Assembly: GCF_032854445.1 (NCBI RefSeq)
Contig: NC_088300.1
Span: 60,114,984 to 60,178,983 of the forward strand
DNA length: 64,000 bases
Direction: 5' to 3'
Origin: Liolophura sinensis
Taxonomy: Eukaryota; Mollusca; Polyplacophora; Chitonida; Chitonidae
Positions 24,501-35,566 of the stretch are shown one piece after another. Numbering within the stretch: the stretch's first letter is position 1; the number at the start of each line of letters is the position of its first letter. The translations under genes and the position numbers were made by a program. The notes beneath the pieces were generated by a model. That model made no database searches. It was not told the origin of the DNA and saw only the letters and a program-made list of their open reading frames with translations.

Positions 24501-24849
24501 CAATATGAAGGATTACATTTTACGCAGCAGAAAAGAGGAGATATGGAATTCGCTGGGCGAGGCCACTCAGCTCACCTATGGTAGAGAATATTTAGACTCC
24601 ACTTACTCAAACATTATCAGTGCCGTGCCACGCTTCCCTAAAGATCTCAGTCCAGTCATCCGCTCTATGCGCAGCGCGCTGCTCTCTAAACGCCCGCGAG
24701 AGCGCTACCCTTGTGGGATGGGTGCAGAGATCGTGATATGCCTGTATCCACTACTGCCCATCTGGCTGGGCGATAAACTGTCCGTAGCTATCGGCTTCAT
24801 TCCCAAAATGCTCCTGCCAAAAACTCTGCGAAGCCAGAACAGAGTGTGA
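18559..24849 (+). CDS. Membrane-anchored short-chain dehydrogenase, SDR9C type (BDH1/HSD17B2-like), six exons
   Basis: Exons 18559-18853, 19741-19867, 20653-20738, 21331-21513, 23788-23925 and 24500-24849; all GT-AG, phases agree, 392 aa. Residues 1-90 hold hydrophobic segments (for example [20 protein letters not shown]) ahead of the Rossmann fold, as in HSD17B2. Cofactor motif TGCDSGFG is at 98-105; GLVNNAG at 173-179; catalytic Ser228 (VNVSSLTG), Tyr241 and Lys245 (YAMSK) are all present, so the enzyme should be active. LDITKP and [15 protein letters not shown] are typical of the group containing D-beta-hydroxybutyrate dehydrogenase, 17-beta-HSD2 and the RDH/SDR9C retinol dehydrogenases. 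Substrate cannot be read from sequence; NAD preference is suggested by the acidic position ahead of the cofactor loop being absent or uncertain. Intron 4 holds a SINE and a ~0.9-kb minisatellite. Divergently transcribed from EMC10. Confidence 0.92.
20040..20266 (+). mobile_element. tRNA-derived SINE, plus orientation
   Basis: Reads GCAATGACCGAAGAGCCTCT, CTGTGAGTTTAAGTCCAGCC (B-box region), ATGCTGGCTTCCTCTCCG, TATTCTTGAGTATGGTGTG and ends CAAATAAATAAATA. The 5' tRNA head is truncated. Lies in SDR intron 2. Confidence 0.8.
20447..20598. repeat. Direct duplication in SDR intron 2
   Basis: CAAACAGTTGAATAAACAAG and AGTAGTTAGTGTTTCCGGAC are repeated as CAAACAGATGAATAAACAAG and AGTAGTTAGTGTTTTGGGAC, about 80-90 bp apart. 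Confidence 0.7.
21798..22030 (-). mobile_element. tRNA-derived SINE, near full length
   Basis: From TTATTTATTTGATCAGTG through GCCAGCATGAGCTGGACTTG to a well-kept head CGCTGCGCTAGCGCGCTAAC and CAGCTGAGCCATGGAG. The head read on the minus strand gives an A-box-like TGGCTCAGCTGG. In SDR intron 4, just left of the minisatellite. Confidence 0.85.
22117..23024. repeat. Minisatellite, 48-bp unit, about 19 copies
   Basis: The unit contains GTGACTGTTTGTGGGCCATA then GTGACAATAAGCTGCAGATT and TTGCTG, repeated with few substitutions and a few single-base insertions. Because 48 is a multiple of three and the unit has few stops, long open frames appear on both strands (312 aa minus, 160 aa plus). They are not genes. 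Located in SDR intron 4. Confidence 0.97.
23091..23262 (+). repeat. Copy of unnamed dispersed repeat, long form
   Basis: Shares with 28587-28760 the ordered words CCACAAAAG, GTCA...ATTATTTTTGGTGCTAA, ATATCAT, CACCTTTCTAAAAT, AGAACTC and AGGAAAAATGGCAAGTTAGT. Non-coding; SDR intron 4. Confidence 0.6.
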
Positions 24850-25519
24850 TCTACAGTAAAGGGAAAAACACAGGTGTGTTTTGATTGTGTACATTGACAC
24901 TGTATATTAATAAGGTATCCTTTTGTATATAATTGTAAGTTAAGTAAGATACTTTGATGCATATTTGTTAACAATAATATGTTTATTAATGTTTCATACA
25001 TTACATGTTGAAAGGATGTATTACCTAGTTTTAGTGCTAAGTCAAAAATGAGTATTTTCAGAAGGCCACAAGGGAAAAGGAATAATAGATTACAAAGTCA
25101 TCAACAATTGACACACTTGGGAAAGATGATGTTAAGTAAAGATACAACAGTTATCTTTGTGACAGTTTTTGTCAGTTACCTGTAACACAATGGTAACACA
25201 AATCATTTTTCAACTTGGGTCATCATTATGACATACAGTGTGTGAATTATAAGCTATTTAAGTATTGTGCTTTGAAAAGTAGTAGAAGTGTCACTGTAAA
25301 ATGCTCCCATAGGGGTCTATGTAGTACATCTACACATATGTGCATTGTATATGTACTTCACAGTATCATGTGCAGTACTAGGAGAGTTTTACATCAAACA
25401 GTGCTGTATTGTACATGTGTGCATTGTATATGTACTTCACGATATCATGTGCTGTACTAGGAGAGTTTTACATCAAACAATGCTGTATTGTATTTGCATA
25501 CTATATTTATGTATTTTTA

Positions 25520-25746
25520 TGTATTTGATTAGTGTTTTACACTGTACTCAAGAATATTTCACTTATACAACAGCAGCCAGCATTATGGTGGGAGGAAACC
25601 GGGCAGAGCCCAGAGGAAATCACGACCATCCGCAGGTTGCTGCAGACTTTCCCACTTATGGCCAGAGAGGAAGTCAGCAAGAGCTGGACTTGAACTCACA
25701 GCGACTGCATTGGTGAAAGGCTCCTGGGTCATTATGCTGGGCTAGC
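25520..25746 (-). mobile_element. tRNA-derived SINE
   Basis: GTATTTGATTAGTGTTTTAC, ACTCAAGAATATTTCACTTA, GGGAGGAAACCGGGCAGAGC, AGCGACTGCATTGGTG and CTCCTGGGTCATTATGCTGG, in the standard order. Head truncated after GGCTAGCC. The 123-aa frame across it is repeat-derived. Confidence 0.85.
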
Positions 25747-26734
25747 CATATTATACATGTACGTTATTACATGTAAATCTCCAGGTAAAATGTGCCATGT
25801 GTCACAGGTTTTCATATGGATACCACAGTGCTTGTGTCGCATATTATATTTATGTGTGTCACAAAATCAAAATCTCATTGACTGTGTCACAATTTTATGC
25901 TTCAAATCATCTTTACAATATGTTTTATAATCAAACACGTGCTTTATCATATGTTTTGTACTTTAAAACGTCCATATAACATTTGTGTAACTACAGTTAA
26001 TTAGCTGAACATTTGGTTTGAGAGCATCATGTATCAAGGTGTGTTTAAGTGATGTGGAACAGTTTTCAGCATAACATTGGAGAGGCTCACATGTTGTTTT
26101 TGATTTATGACAATGTGCCACAATTTCCAGACACCACGTTTCTGCTAATAAGCTCATTATGTTGTTTGAGAGGTGGAAAGTGTCATGATAACTTTGTGTG
26201 ACCTGAGCTAACTAGCTGTACAATTGAGAGCGTCACACACTGAGGAGTTTCAAGTAATGTGCAAACATTTCCAGATAACATTTGTGTGAATCTTAGGAGC
26301 TGAGCATTGTAGTCCAAGGCCATTGCAAGTTGAGGTGTTTTGATTAAATTTTGACTGTCCAGATAATTAACATTTTAATGCTAGCCTTATAGCACATTGT
26401 TTAACCTTTTTGAACCTTTTATTCAGTATGTATGAGCCCTTAATGAAGTGTAAACAATTTTGATACACTGTAGTACATGTTACAATGTGCCAAGTACACA
26501 CTGACAGAAGCCAGATGCTTAGTTTTTCTGATATTGTGTTCACATGAAGTCAGATCTCGATCCATAAAAGATCACCCTAAGATGTACACATTTTGACACT
26601 GGAGTAACTCTTAATTTTATCATCACCCAAGAAATACATGAACTCATGTACTTGGTATCTTTGCGTATTCAGTAACACAGAAAACTAATTAAATCAAACT
26701 ATTGAAAAAAGTAGGGCATATTCACCTTCAATTC

Positions 26735-27140
26735 AATATAGATTAATAACAAATAATCCGTTACAGATCCGAGACCTGTGGGGAAAGAAAGAACATACAG
26801 ACTAAGATTAAGATTTTAATGAGTCAAATGGATCAAAAATGATGAACAAATGTGAATGCAAATTTAATATAGATTAATAACAAAAAAAATTATCCGTTAC
26901 AGATCCGAGACCTGTGGGGAAAGAAACAACATACAGACTAAGATTAAGATTTTAATGAGTCAAATGGATCAAAAATGATGAACAAATGTGAATGCAAATT
27001 CAATATAGATTAATAACAAAAAAAATTATCCGTTACAGATTCGAGACCTGTGGGGAAAGAAACAACATACAGACTTAAGATTAAGATTTTAATGAGTCAA
27101 ATGGATCAAAAATGATGAACAAATGTGAATGCAAAATTTG
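26735..27140. repeat. Three tandem copies of a 136-bp unit
   Basis: GAGACCTGTGGGGAAAGAAA occurs at 26771, 26907 and 27043, exactly 136 bp apart, and flanking sequence (TATAGATTAATAACAAA, AATGAGTCAAATGGATCAAA) repeats with it. Copies 2 and 3 share an 8-9 bp longer A-run than copy 1, so they probably arose from each other. Confidence 0.95.
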
Positions 27141-27951
27141 AAGTGCACCTCATCCTGATTCCCATGCACTTGCCTGCCGTGCAAAGACCGAAATTTTTTT
27201 AACTTCTAAAGCCCAAATATAAACTTTAAGATCATATTTCAGATTTTGACTTATGTTAGATATGGCTTTGTGGAATTTGCCCGAGATCACGTTATTGATG
27301 GGTTTTGATGATTAGCACGACATGCCATGAACTTAAAACCCCTTAATTCATTCACATTTGTACAGGTGTATTAAGATACTGTTGTTAGAAATATCAGCGT
27401 GCAATGGATTATCCTCCTTTTGATTCATGTATAATACACTTATTTTCTTCCAAGGCTATGTACCTAGGTAGGTTTTAATTAGAGCCTGTGTGTTCACATT
27501 ACACTCAGAAAACAGTGCTGAAACCAGTACTAGTCCCCTCTTGACATGCAGTGATTACAGCTTAGCCTGTCACTTCACTTTTGAAACTGTTTTACAATAG
27601 ACTCTAAGTGGTATTGTGTACAACCTCTTTACGTTATTCGCAATATTTCCATGAATTGTGTCATTTCTGTACAATCATCACTTATTTCAATTTTCAGTTC
27701 TGCAGGTATCTGTCGTTACAACTCCACAGTTCAAATTTACTTAATATGCGTTCATTTTTTATTACATGATTGTACATGCTTGTTCTTTTATTTCGGATCT
27801 CCCATTTATTTTTCCTAATTTGTTTGCTGCAAAGTATTTTTTAAGGTATTATCAGTGGTTTTAAACTTTTTGAAATGGAGGTATTATTTTCACAGATTTA
27901 CCTTTGACATCATTAGATTGGCTAGTTGTATATATTTCATGAGAAAGTGAG

Positions 27952-28053
27952 ATTGTTTAAAGCTATACAGGCCAAATTGTTTAAAGCTATACAGGCCAAT
28001 ACAGGATTGTTTAAAGCTATACAGGCCAAATTGTTTAAAGCTATACAGGCCAA
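27952..28053. repeat. Short tandem repeat, about 23-bp unit
   Basis: GTTTAAAGCTATACAGGCCA occurs four times, in two pairs separated by a short linker that repeats ATACAGG. Confidence 0.95.
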
Positions 28054-28231
28054 AATTTACTTAAATTTTTTAGTTTTTACCCTATTATTGTGCATGTTCC
28101 TCTACTTCTAATCTTCCATTGTTTGCCCTTAGATTCAAACGGTGAACAAACATGTCTCCTCTGCTACTTTGCCATTTCCTTCCTAAGTCGCATGGTGTAG
28201 TCAAGATAAGGACATATCTGACAGACTGTCA

Positions 28232-28369
28232 GATAGACACCAGTTTTTATTCTGAAACACATTTCCGTTCAAGAAGAGATAGACATCGGTTTTTATTTTG
28301 AAACACAGTTCCTTTCAGGAAGAGATAGACACCCGTTTTTATTTTGAAACAGGGTTCCGTTCAAGCAGA
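28232..28369. repeat. Three tandem copies of a 46-bp unit
   Basis: GATAGACACC/ATC, GTTTTTATTYTGAAACA and TTCCGTTCAAGAAGA recur at 28232, 28278 and 28324. Confidence 0.93.
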
Positions 28370-28586
28370 CATTATTCTACTATATTATAATACTTAAAGG
28401 AAGCTTAGGCTTCTAATGATTGTATCAGTCAAGTAAAAACAGGAAAGCACTGCCTGCACTGATTAAGACTGAGTGTTTTCTGACTATAAATAGCCTTTTC
28501 TCCTTTTTGATCTTCAGCACAGCTAACAAAAGGGGTGATGTAGATAATCATTTTAGGAGAAAGCAAAAATTTTGAAATCTTACAAA

Positions 28587-28760
28587 TGCGACCACAAAAG
28601 AGTATTTTTTGAGGCAAATAAATGTCATGAGATATTATCTCTGGTGCTAAAATTTACATTTCCCAGTAGGATATCATCCTCTGGAAGCATCTTTCTAAAA
28701 TTAACAGAACTCCAAGAATCCGGAAAAAAGAGCAACTTAGTCATGAACAAAATTTTAGTT
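28587..28760 (+). repeat. Copy of unnamed dispersed repeat, best-preserved
   Basis: Contains TTTGAGGCAAATAAATGTCA, GATATTATCTCTGGTGCTAA, AGTAGGATATCATC, TTTCTAAAATTAACAGAACT and CAACTTAGTCATGAACAAAA. These recur at 23.1, 51.3 and, inverted, 46.2 kb. Confidence 0.6.
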
Positions 28761-28916
28761 AATTTAGGGTAACTTTTTTTTTTATTGAAGGACATAGGAT
28801 ACTGTATGTATTACATTGCATTGACACAGGTTGGATGATTTCACTATGTTTGCTGTTTGAGTGTGTTAGGGTTGTGTTAGAAAATGATTGTCAGATTCTG
28901 AATTTCTCCAGTGTCC

Positions 28917-28918
28917 CC

Positions 28919-29013
<95 letters not shown>

Positions 29014-29018
29014 TATGT
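28917..29018. repeat. (AT)n microsatellite with TATG interruptions
   Basis: About 100 bp of alternating AT with periodic GTAT units. It makes spurious Tyr-Ile repeats in the frames across it. Confidence 0.98.
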
Positions 29019-29124
29019 AAATTCATTGTTAATATGTGTGTAGAAATACAAATAAAATATTTGGCACACTTACATGTGGTGGATGTTTGCAGAAACAAGT
29101 ACAGTCAAAATGTTCGATCGTCGT

Positions 29125-29178
29125 CACATATGACTGAAAAATTGTTGAGTACGACGTTAAACCCCAAGCACTCACTCA
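29125..29178 (+). mobile_element. SINE tail fragment of a second tail type
   Basis: TGACTGAAAAATTGTTGAGT, then ACGACGTTAAACCCCAAGCA and CTCACTCAAA. This is a 3' end common in molluscan SINEs and differs from the ...CACCAATCAAATAAATA tail of the main family here. A similar remnant (TTTGAGTATGACATTAAACA) is at about 23374. Confidence 0.6.
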
Positions 29179-30219
29179 AAATGTTCGGTCAGAAAATCAG
29201 TGTGTATTGTAAACTGAGAGAAGCACTGAATACATGCTTGCAGTTTGGTCAGGCATGTATACTACACACATACTGAATTAGCTGAATTTATAATGAGAGA
29301 AACGAAAACAGTTGTGTTTTGCTTAAATTATATATAACGCACCAGTTATTTTTAAAATATGCGGCTGGTGAAATATTGCAAAGGAATTATTTTTGAAAGG
29401 AACAAACAAATGTAAAATTGCAGACAGAAAAAACTATACATGTTTGTATCATCTTTTAGTATAGAAAGAGAGGATTTCAGTGTGTTGATGAAAACCCATC
29501 AGTAAAATGTTTGCTCCATGATTTTTTTAACACTTATGTGACATACTTCATTAAATATGTAAGCATCACCTTTTCATTTTTTGTTAGAAATTCATTTGTA
29601 ACTGTTTTTTCTTTGTTTTTTTTCTTCTTTATTTATGGGCAGGTATGCACACACATCACAATAGCATAGTGACTTAGTGTCACAAATAATCAGAGCCATT
29701 CTGTTTCTGGTCAAAGAAGCTTACACTAATACCTCCGCTGCTGTTTACAAATCCTTAAGATCAACAGTACAGGTGCAGCTGTACTGTCTTCTCCTCTGTC
29801 TCTGTGGCTGTACAGAATTTACCACATGCCCCACTCTGTAGCACCTGATCTCAAGAGGAAGGTAGCAGTGTAGGGATACAGAGGATTCAGAATGAGGGTA
29901 AACAGTCCCTGTTCAGTTATAATCTCAGTCCCATGTAACCCTAGTCATTGTACCGGGTACATGTATTTAGCACTCAGAGCCCACACAATTCTGAGATTAT
30001 AACATGCTGTGATTCTATAATAAAAAAAGGTACCCCATGTGATGCCTCATTGATCCCACATTTTTGGGTGTGGATAAGAAGGGGAGGGAGCGAAACTAAA
30101 CTAATTTTCAGGTTTAATAAACGGCATATTTTAATGTAGCACCCTTAAATGGCGCTCTGTCTCATTATGACTGTCATTATTGTGCTAGTGTAAAATTTGC
30201 TGCTTAGTTTTGCTGACTG

Positions 30220-30435
30220 TAATTCTTCAACCCTCTCACACGTTTGCAAAGTGTTCCTTCATGCATATTCTGCAGGCATTGTTCTGTGTGTTAAAGGTCT
30301 GTAAAATTTTGCTTCTTATGAAGCGTTGAAAATGGCCAATCCAACCAATGTAGTTTTGTATCCAAAATCAAATTATAAGTGTGCATAAATTACACTGAAA
30401 GGTGCTTGTTCATATGTGAAAAGTTTGAGGAATTA
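30220..30435 (+). mobile_element. MITE, copy 2 of a three-copy family
   Basis: 216 bp from TAATTCTTCAACCCTC to GTTTGAGGAATTA. Ends are inverted repeats (TAATTCTTCAA / TAATTCCTCAA). Interior GGCATTGTTCTGTG, CCAATCCAACCAATGTAGTT and AAATTACACTGAAAGG match the other copies. Confidence 0.7.
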
Positions 30436-32068
30436 GGTAACAGTTATTGTTTGTTTATAGCATTTATATTACGTTGTGTGTACTATTTTTGTGTTCCCCA
30501 TCAAGTAGTAGCAATTGACAGTGTCAGTGAAGTTACATTTAAACTTATGTACTAATAATCATGACACCAACTGGCATTTGAACTAATTTGTAAAAGCACC
30601 TGAGCAAATCATATCTTAGTATTTAACATTTTGTCACTGAAAAGATGCAAGCATGAAATCATCTTCAGTTCTAAAATAAAACCATGTTTTGACCATGGCT
30701 TGCACATGTAAGCATCATGTTTATGAGGTAAAAATGTACACATGAATAAATGGATTATATTCATTTGTGAACCAAATACACAACATTTCTAGGAATTTAA
30801 GCTTCATGTTTTGAATTCTCTTCATAAAATAAAAATAAAACTAAAAATGAGTTACGCAGGATCATCGACAGTGCTAAAACCCTCTGCTTTTTATGACATA
30901 TTTGTTCAAAACTTTTTGATGGCTTTATTCTTTTGCATTTTTATTATAATTAAAATTAATGCCTGTGTTAATGTATGTGCAATTTATATTGAATATGGCT
31001 TTGTTTGCATATTCTATTTTATGTGTATAATTGATTTTGTTTTATGGATGTTTTGTTTTTCTTTCTTTCTTGTTGGTTTGCATGCCATGTATTTACAGTG
31101 CACTTTCCACTTGATCTCGCAAATCTAGCACTGTGTGGCATGCATGCCCAATGTTTGTGTTTCCCTAACCCTGTCTTAATCTGGGACAGTACTCGCATGT
31201 TAGATGTGTGGGATGTTTGTCAGGTTTTTGTACAGTATTTGACATTTAATCAGCCACAAAACTAGCCATTGACAAGTTGTATTATTGCCATTTGGGAAAT
31301 GCCCTACCTGACCTGTAGTTTATACATGTACGTGTAATAATACACCCGATTTCAGACATGGACACTAGTAGTTTTATTCATTTACTTTGTTTGTTTGTCA
31401 ATCTTCAGGTTGAAATTAAATTACTTACAACCCTAATTGGCTTTTCGTAGATGGTATACTGTTCATGTGAGTGGAAAAATTTCTGAGTACCGGTTGTGAA
31501 TAAAATTCAGTCTGTGAACGTAGCAAGGTCTACTTTTATGACATGACTCTACCGTCTGTGTGCCACTTGTGGGAAAGCTTGACAGTTACTCGCTCAAGCA
31601 AGTGGTTTATTTCATTGTGTGTTTAAATGAAATATAACAGTGCTAAATCCCAATGAATAAATATGTTGTCAGTAAACATTTTCTTGTTCAAATTTTCTAA
31701 ATGATAGCAATTTGGGTGAAGCATTTGATAACAATGTCACATTGTCTTCATGTGTTATACAGGCTAAATGTACATTGATTTTTATGAAAAACAAAATTTA
31801 TCACTTAAGCCACTGAGTTTTTAAGGTGTAATTGTGATATAATTATGCCAGGAAATGAGTTTTGCAAAAATTAAAAACTTTAGGAACTTCCAAAATACTG
31901 ATATATTATTCAAAAATTTAATAAAAAAAGATACAAAAACGATTTCATATTTAACCAACCATATGGTGTTTGATTTGCATTTGTTTTGCAGAATTGTAGC
32001 TCCTTTGTAGGAGAAAAATGCAGATTTTCAGTGATGTAGTTTAATTAACATGAAATAATAAAAACCAT

Positions 32069-32240
32069 GAAAAGGCTGAAATTGAATTTAACTTTCCCAA
32101 AACCTTGAAAAGCCTGAAAATTGAAGGTAACTTTCCCAGGCATTCAAGCCTGGAAATTGAATTTAGCTTTCCCCAGGCCTTGAAAAGCCTGGAAATGAAT
32201 TGAACTTTTCCAGGCTTTGAAAAGCCTGGAAATTGAGAAC
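32069..32240. repeat. Degenerate tandem repeat, about 40-bp unit
   Basis: About four units of CCTGGAAATTGAATTTA...CTTTCCCAGGC.TTGAAAAG. Each unit also contains the inverted words CCAGGC/GCCTGG, so the array could form local hairpins. Confidence 0.85.
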
Positions 32241-34852
32241 AGCTATGTATCTGTATGTGAAAGTTCAGCTACAATAAACATGTTATTTACTTTGTTTTAA
32301 GCTTATGTAACTGTTGAATATTTATCCTGGGTGGTTTACAAATGATGTACAGATCAAGCATTTCATGAATTTAAACTACATTTTATAAGTTGTGTTTTCA
32401 AACAAAAATCAGCATGGATACCTATGGCACACATCATTGTCAAGTGTCTTAAAAATAAAAATGGTGAATCAAGTTTTGTTTACCAGTCATCTCACAAAAT
32501 AATGTGAACAAAATGTAATATTTGGTACTGTAAAATAAAAGTTAATGATTGTATTTGTATTGTTGGTTTATTCAAAATAAATCACATTTGGTTGAGTTTA
32601 GAGCTAGGGAATGGAGTAGGAAATCAGTCAACAAAGTGTTCATTGTTTCAAACTGGCATAAAAGCAAAAATAACTTGTTACATTGTTTCAAAAATTACAG
32701 TGTACCATACTTTTGTGCCATACATTTTGTTCATTTGACTGGGGTGTGTTGCCCTACTGATCAAGAATATTTCTGTGTCAAAATCCAAGCATTAAGAGAC
32801 TCGCTGGGTACTTTAGAAATCTCTTGATTGAAAGTGCAACTGAACCATCGGGATTTAAACCTCTGACCTCATGTGGCATAGTTCTTTGGCGAACTGAGTC
32901 TTTCCATTCTGAGACTGATGAGGCATAAATTTAAATCCACTGAAGATCAACAAGTTGATTCTACGTTGATCATGGTCTCCTACATGTCAAATGTATCAGC
33001 TGATTTTGGGTACCTGATATACTGGTACTTGTATGTACTGACTAAGAACACAACTTGTATGATGGTTTGGCAACAGCTTTTTGTCAGAACATTTGTCCTG
33101 TTCCTGGGGAAGGATTGATGGTGTACTCCTGGCACGCCAGCTTCCTCCACCAAATGTTTGTTTCCACAGTTTTTTGAAATGGTTCAGCAGTTGTCAAAAT
33201 CCTACCTCCAAAATACGCGACATTTCGACCTTTTGACTTACATCTCGGTAAACAGAGGTGGGTACTGTTCTCATCAGTTCTGAGGTTAGCTAAATTATTC
33301 AGCTCAGCTTTGTGATCTACTAATTTGGTGTCTTTTTTTTCACCTCCTGATGAATGACTTTTCCCAGCTTTGCTAAGTACCAGTACCTGGTGAATGGCAT
33401 AGATTGATTCAGGACAGTCTGGTTTCCTCCACCCACAAACCTGCCTCCTGTCATATACTGTAAATCTTGAACCTTTTCAACCACTAAGCATTAGCTATTT
33501 TCAGGGGAATTTAAGCCTACAATTACTATCAAAATGATGTTAAAATGATTAATTTATGACACTAAACATGCAAGCTTCATAAAGCTGCGCCAATTGGTTT
33601 TATATACTTTAGTTCTCTCAGAATGTTTCAAAATATTGGTTCCACAAGCAGTTGAAAAATTAGGGTAAGTGATAAATAACTGAACATCGTGTTAATCATC
33701 AATTTAAAAATAAATACATTGTTAGTTGACAACAACTACAACATTAAAGCTAATCTGAGCTGTCATCCAATTAATATATTTTTTATTCAAGTCCTTGATC
33801 TCATGTATATACGGCTAAATTATGCACCCACATCTGATAACACTTTCCTACGATACTTATAAAATCCAGTCAATACAAAACAATCAGAAAAACAAATTCA
33901 ACAAATGTTGTGAAACATAACTGGTGTAAAGTCTATGTTAAATGACAAAACATGATTTTTTTTCCTGCATATAACAAGATATCAAAATGACGTGGCATTA
34001 GGCTACCACATGAATATTACATGGAAATGTATATCAACCAACAATATCTGCATAAATGTGTAAATCTGTATGTGTTTCATATTTGCAAAATAGATCACAG
34101 GAAACAAGGATATATCTTTTGATATAGTATGAAGTATAACAAAACAATCTCCTAACATCATGCCACATGTACATTGTTGTGGCTCCTACATTTTCTTTTT
34201 CCAGTTTTGATAGTTTGCTTACAAATTCCCATGAGAAAAGAAGAAAACAATTACCTTCACAACAATCTTGCTCAAATATACTCACATAAATTAACCTTTT
34301 ATTTAAAATTAAGACAACAGATCTTTACACACCAATGAAACTTCTTGCATGATCTGTTTTAGGATCTCTTCAAATCAAGGCACATGAAGGTATGTAAACA
34401 ACCTGATTTTCAGAAAATGATATTCACACCCTACCAATATTAGGTATTTGTTTTATTCTTAACAATAATGTTTGACATTAATGGACGTGTTTTAGACTAA
34501 CAATAATAACAATTTTAGTAATAATTGTAGCTACATTCTCAATTGTACATTACACATGTACAAGTACATGTAATAGTCCTTAATTATCTAGGGCAAACTA
34601 AAATATATAAACTTTACTTATGTAGATGTATGTCACAGGACACATTGCACACACCAAAACATGCATACTTATCCAAGCCAGTTATTATTTCAAATAAAAA
34701 AAAACCCATATAAATGACAGAAATTTTTATTTATACAGCAACAATTTTTTTAAAAAACAAATCGACATATCTGAAAACCCAGGCATGCGAGGTATATTTT
34801 ACAGCACGCATATATTATGCTCCCTTTATTATCCCAAGACTCCCACAATTTA

Positions 34853-35040
34853 TAGCTTTATTCATCTGATTGCTTGTTATACTCCAGAATGTTCCACTTA
34901 TGCAAAGGCAGCCAATGTTATGGTGGAAGAGAACCAGGCTCTGCTCGTGGGGAACCCTCATAAAACGAGTGTAGGAGAATCTCTAATGTTCCCTGCCCAG
35001 GGCTGGGATTCAACCATTGTATGTCAACCATCCGGCCTTC
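34853..35040 (-). mobile_element. Degenerate SINE of the main family
   Basis: TTATTCATCTGATTGCTTGT, ACTCCAGAATGTTCCACTTA, GCAGCCAATGTTATGGTGGA and GAACCAGGCTCTG align to the standard order, but the head is no longer recognisable. An older copy than the others. Confidence 0.6.
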
Positions 35041-35361
35041 GACACCCACCATTCATGCACCTCACAGAAAATTGAAAAATGTCATCTCTCAAAATGCATG
35101 TTTTTGTCCATTAATCTTGACTATTACATTGGATATAATAGTGAAAGAGGTACTAAAATGCCTTTGCTATACAAATATACATCAAAGTTATCACATAAAA
35201 ATTTTCTCCAAGAAACAATCAAACATGCACACAAATTATTTCATGTGAAAAGAATGGGTTTTGAAAAAGTTTTCTTTGGGAAATCCCGAAAGACCATCAA
35301 AGGTATTGATTCTTATTTATGATTAGGTCTCTATTATTGTTGTTTATTATTCCTGTCATAG

Positions 35362-35566
35362 CAAAATGACCCAGGAGCCTCTCACCAATGCGGTTGCTGT
35401 GAGTTCAAGTCCAGCTCATGCTGGGAAGGTCTGCAGCAACCTGCGGATGGTCATGGATTTCTCCCGGCTCTGCCTGGTTTCCTCCCACCATAATGCTGCC
35501 CTCCTTCACAAAAGTGAAATATTCTTGAGTATGGTGTAAAACACCAATCAAATAAATAAATAAATA
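35362..35566 (+). mobile_element. tRNA-derived SINE, plus orientation
   Basis: AAATGACCCAGGAGCCTCTC, ACCAATGCGGTTGCTGTGAG, TTCAAGTCCAGCTCATGCTG, GTTTCCTCCCACCATAATGC, TATTCTTGAGTATGGTGTAA and CACCAATCAAATAAATAAAT. The far 5' head is missing; a ~30-bp piece of the body is deleted. Confidence 0.87.

Noticed and set aside
30811-31265. Frames of 105 and 73 aa with membrane-like composition
   Set aside because: Phe/Ile/Val content follows from T-rich DNA; no splice sites, start context or recognisable motif.
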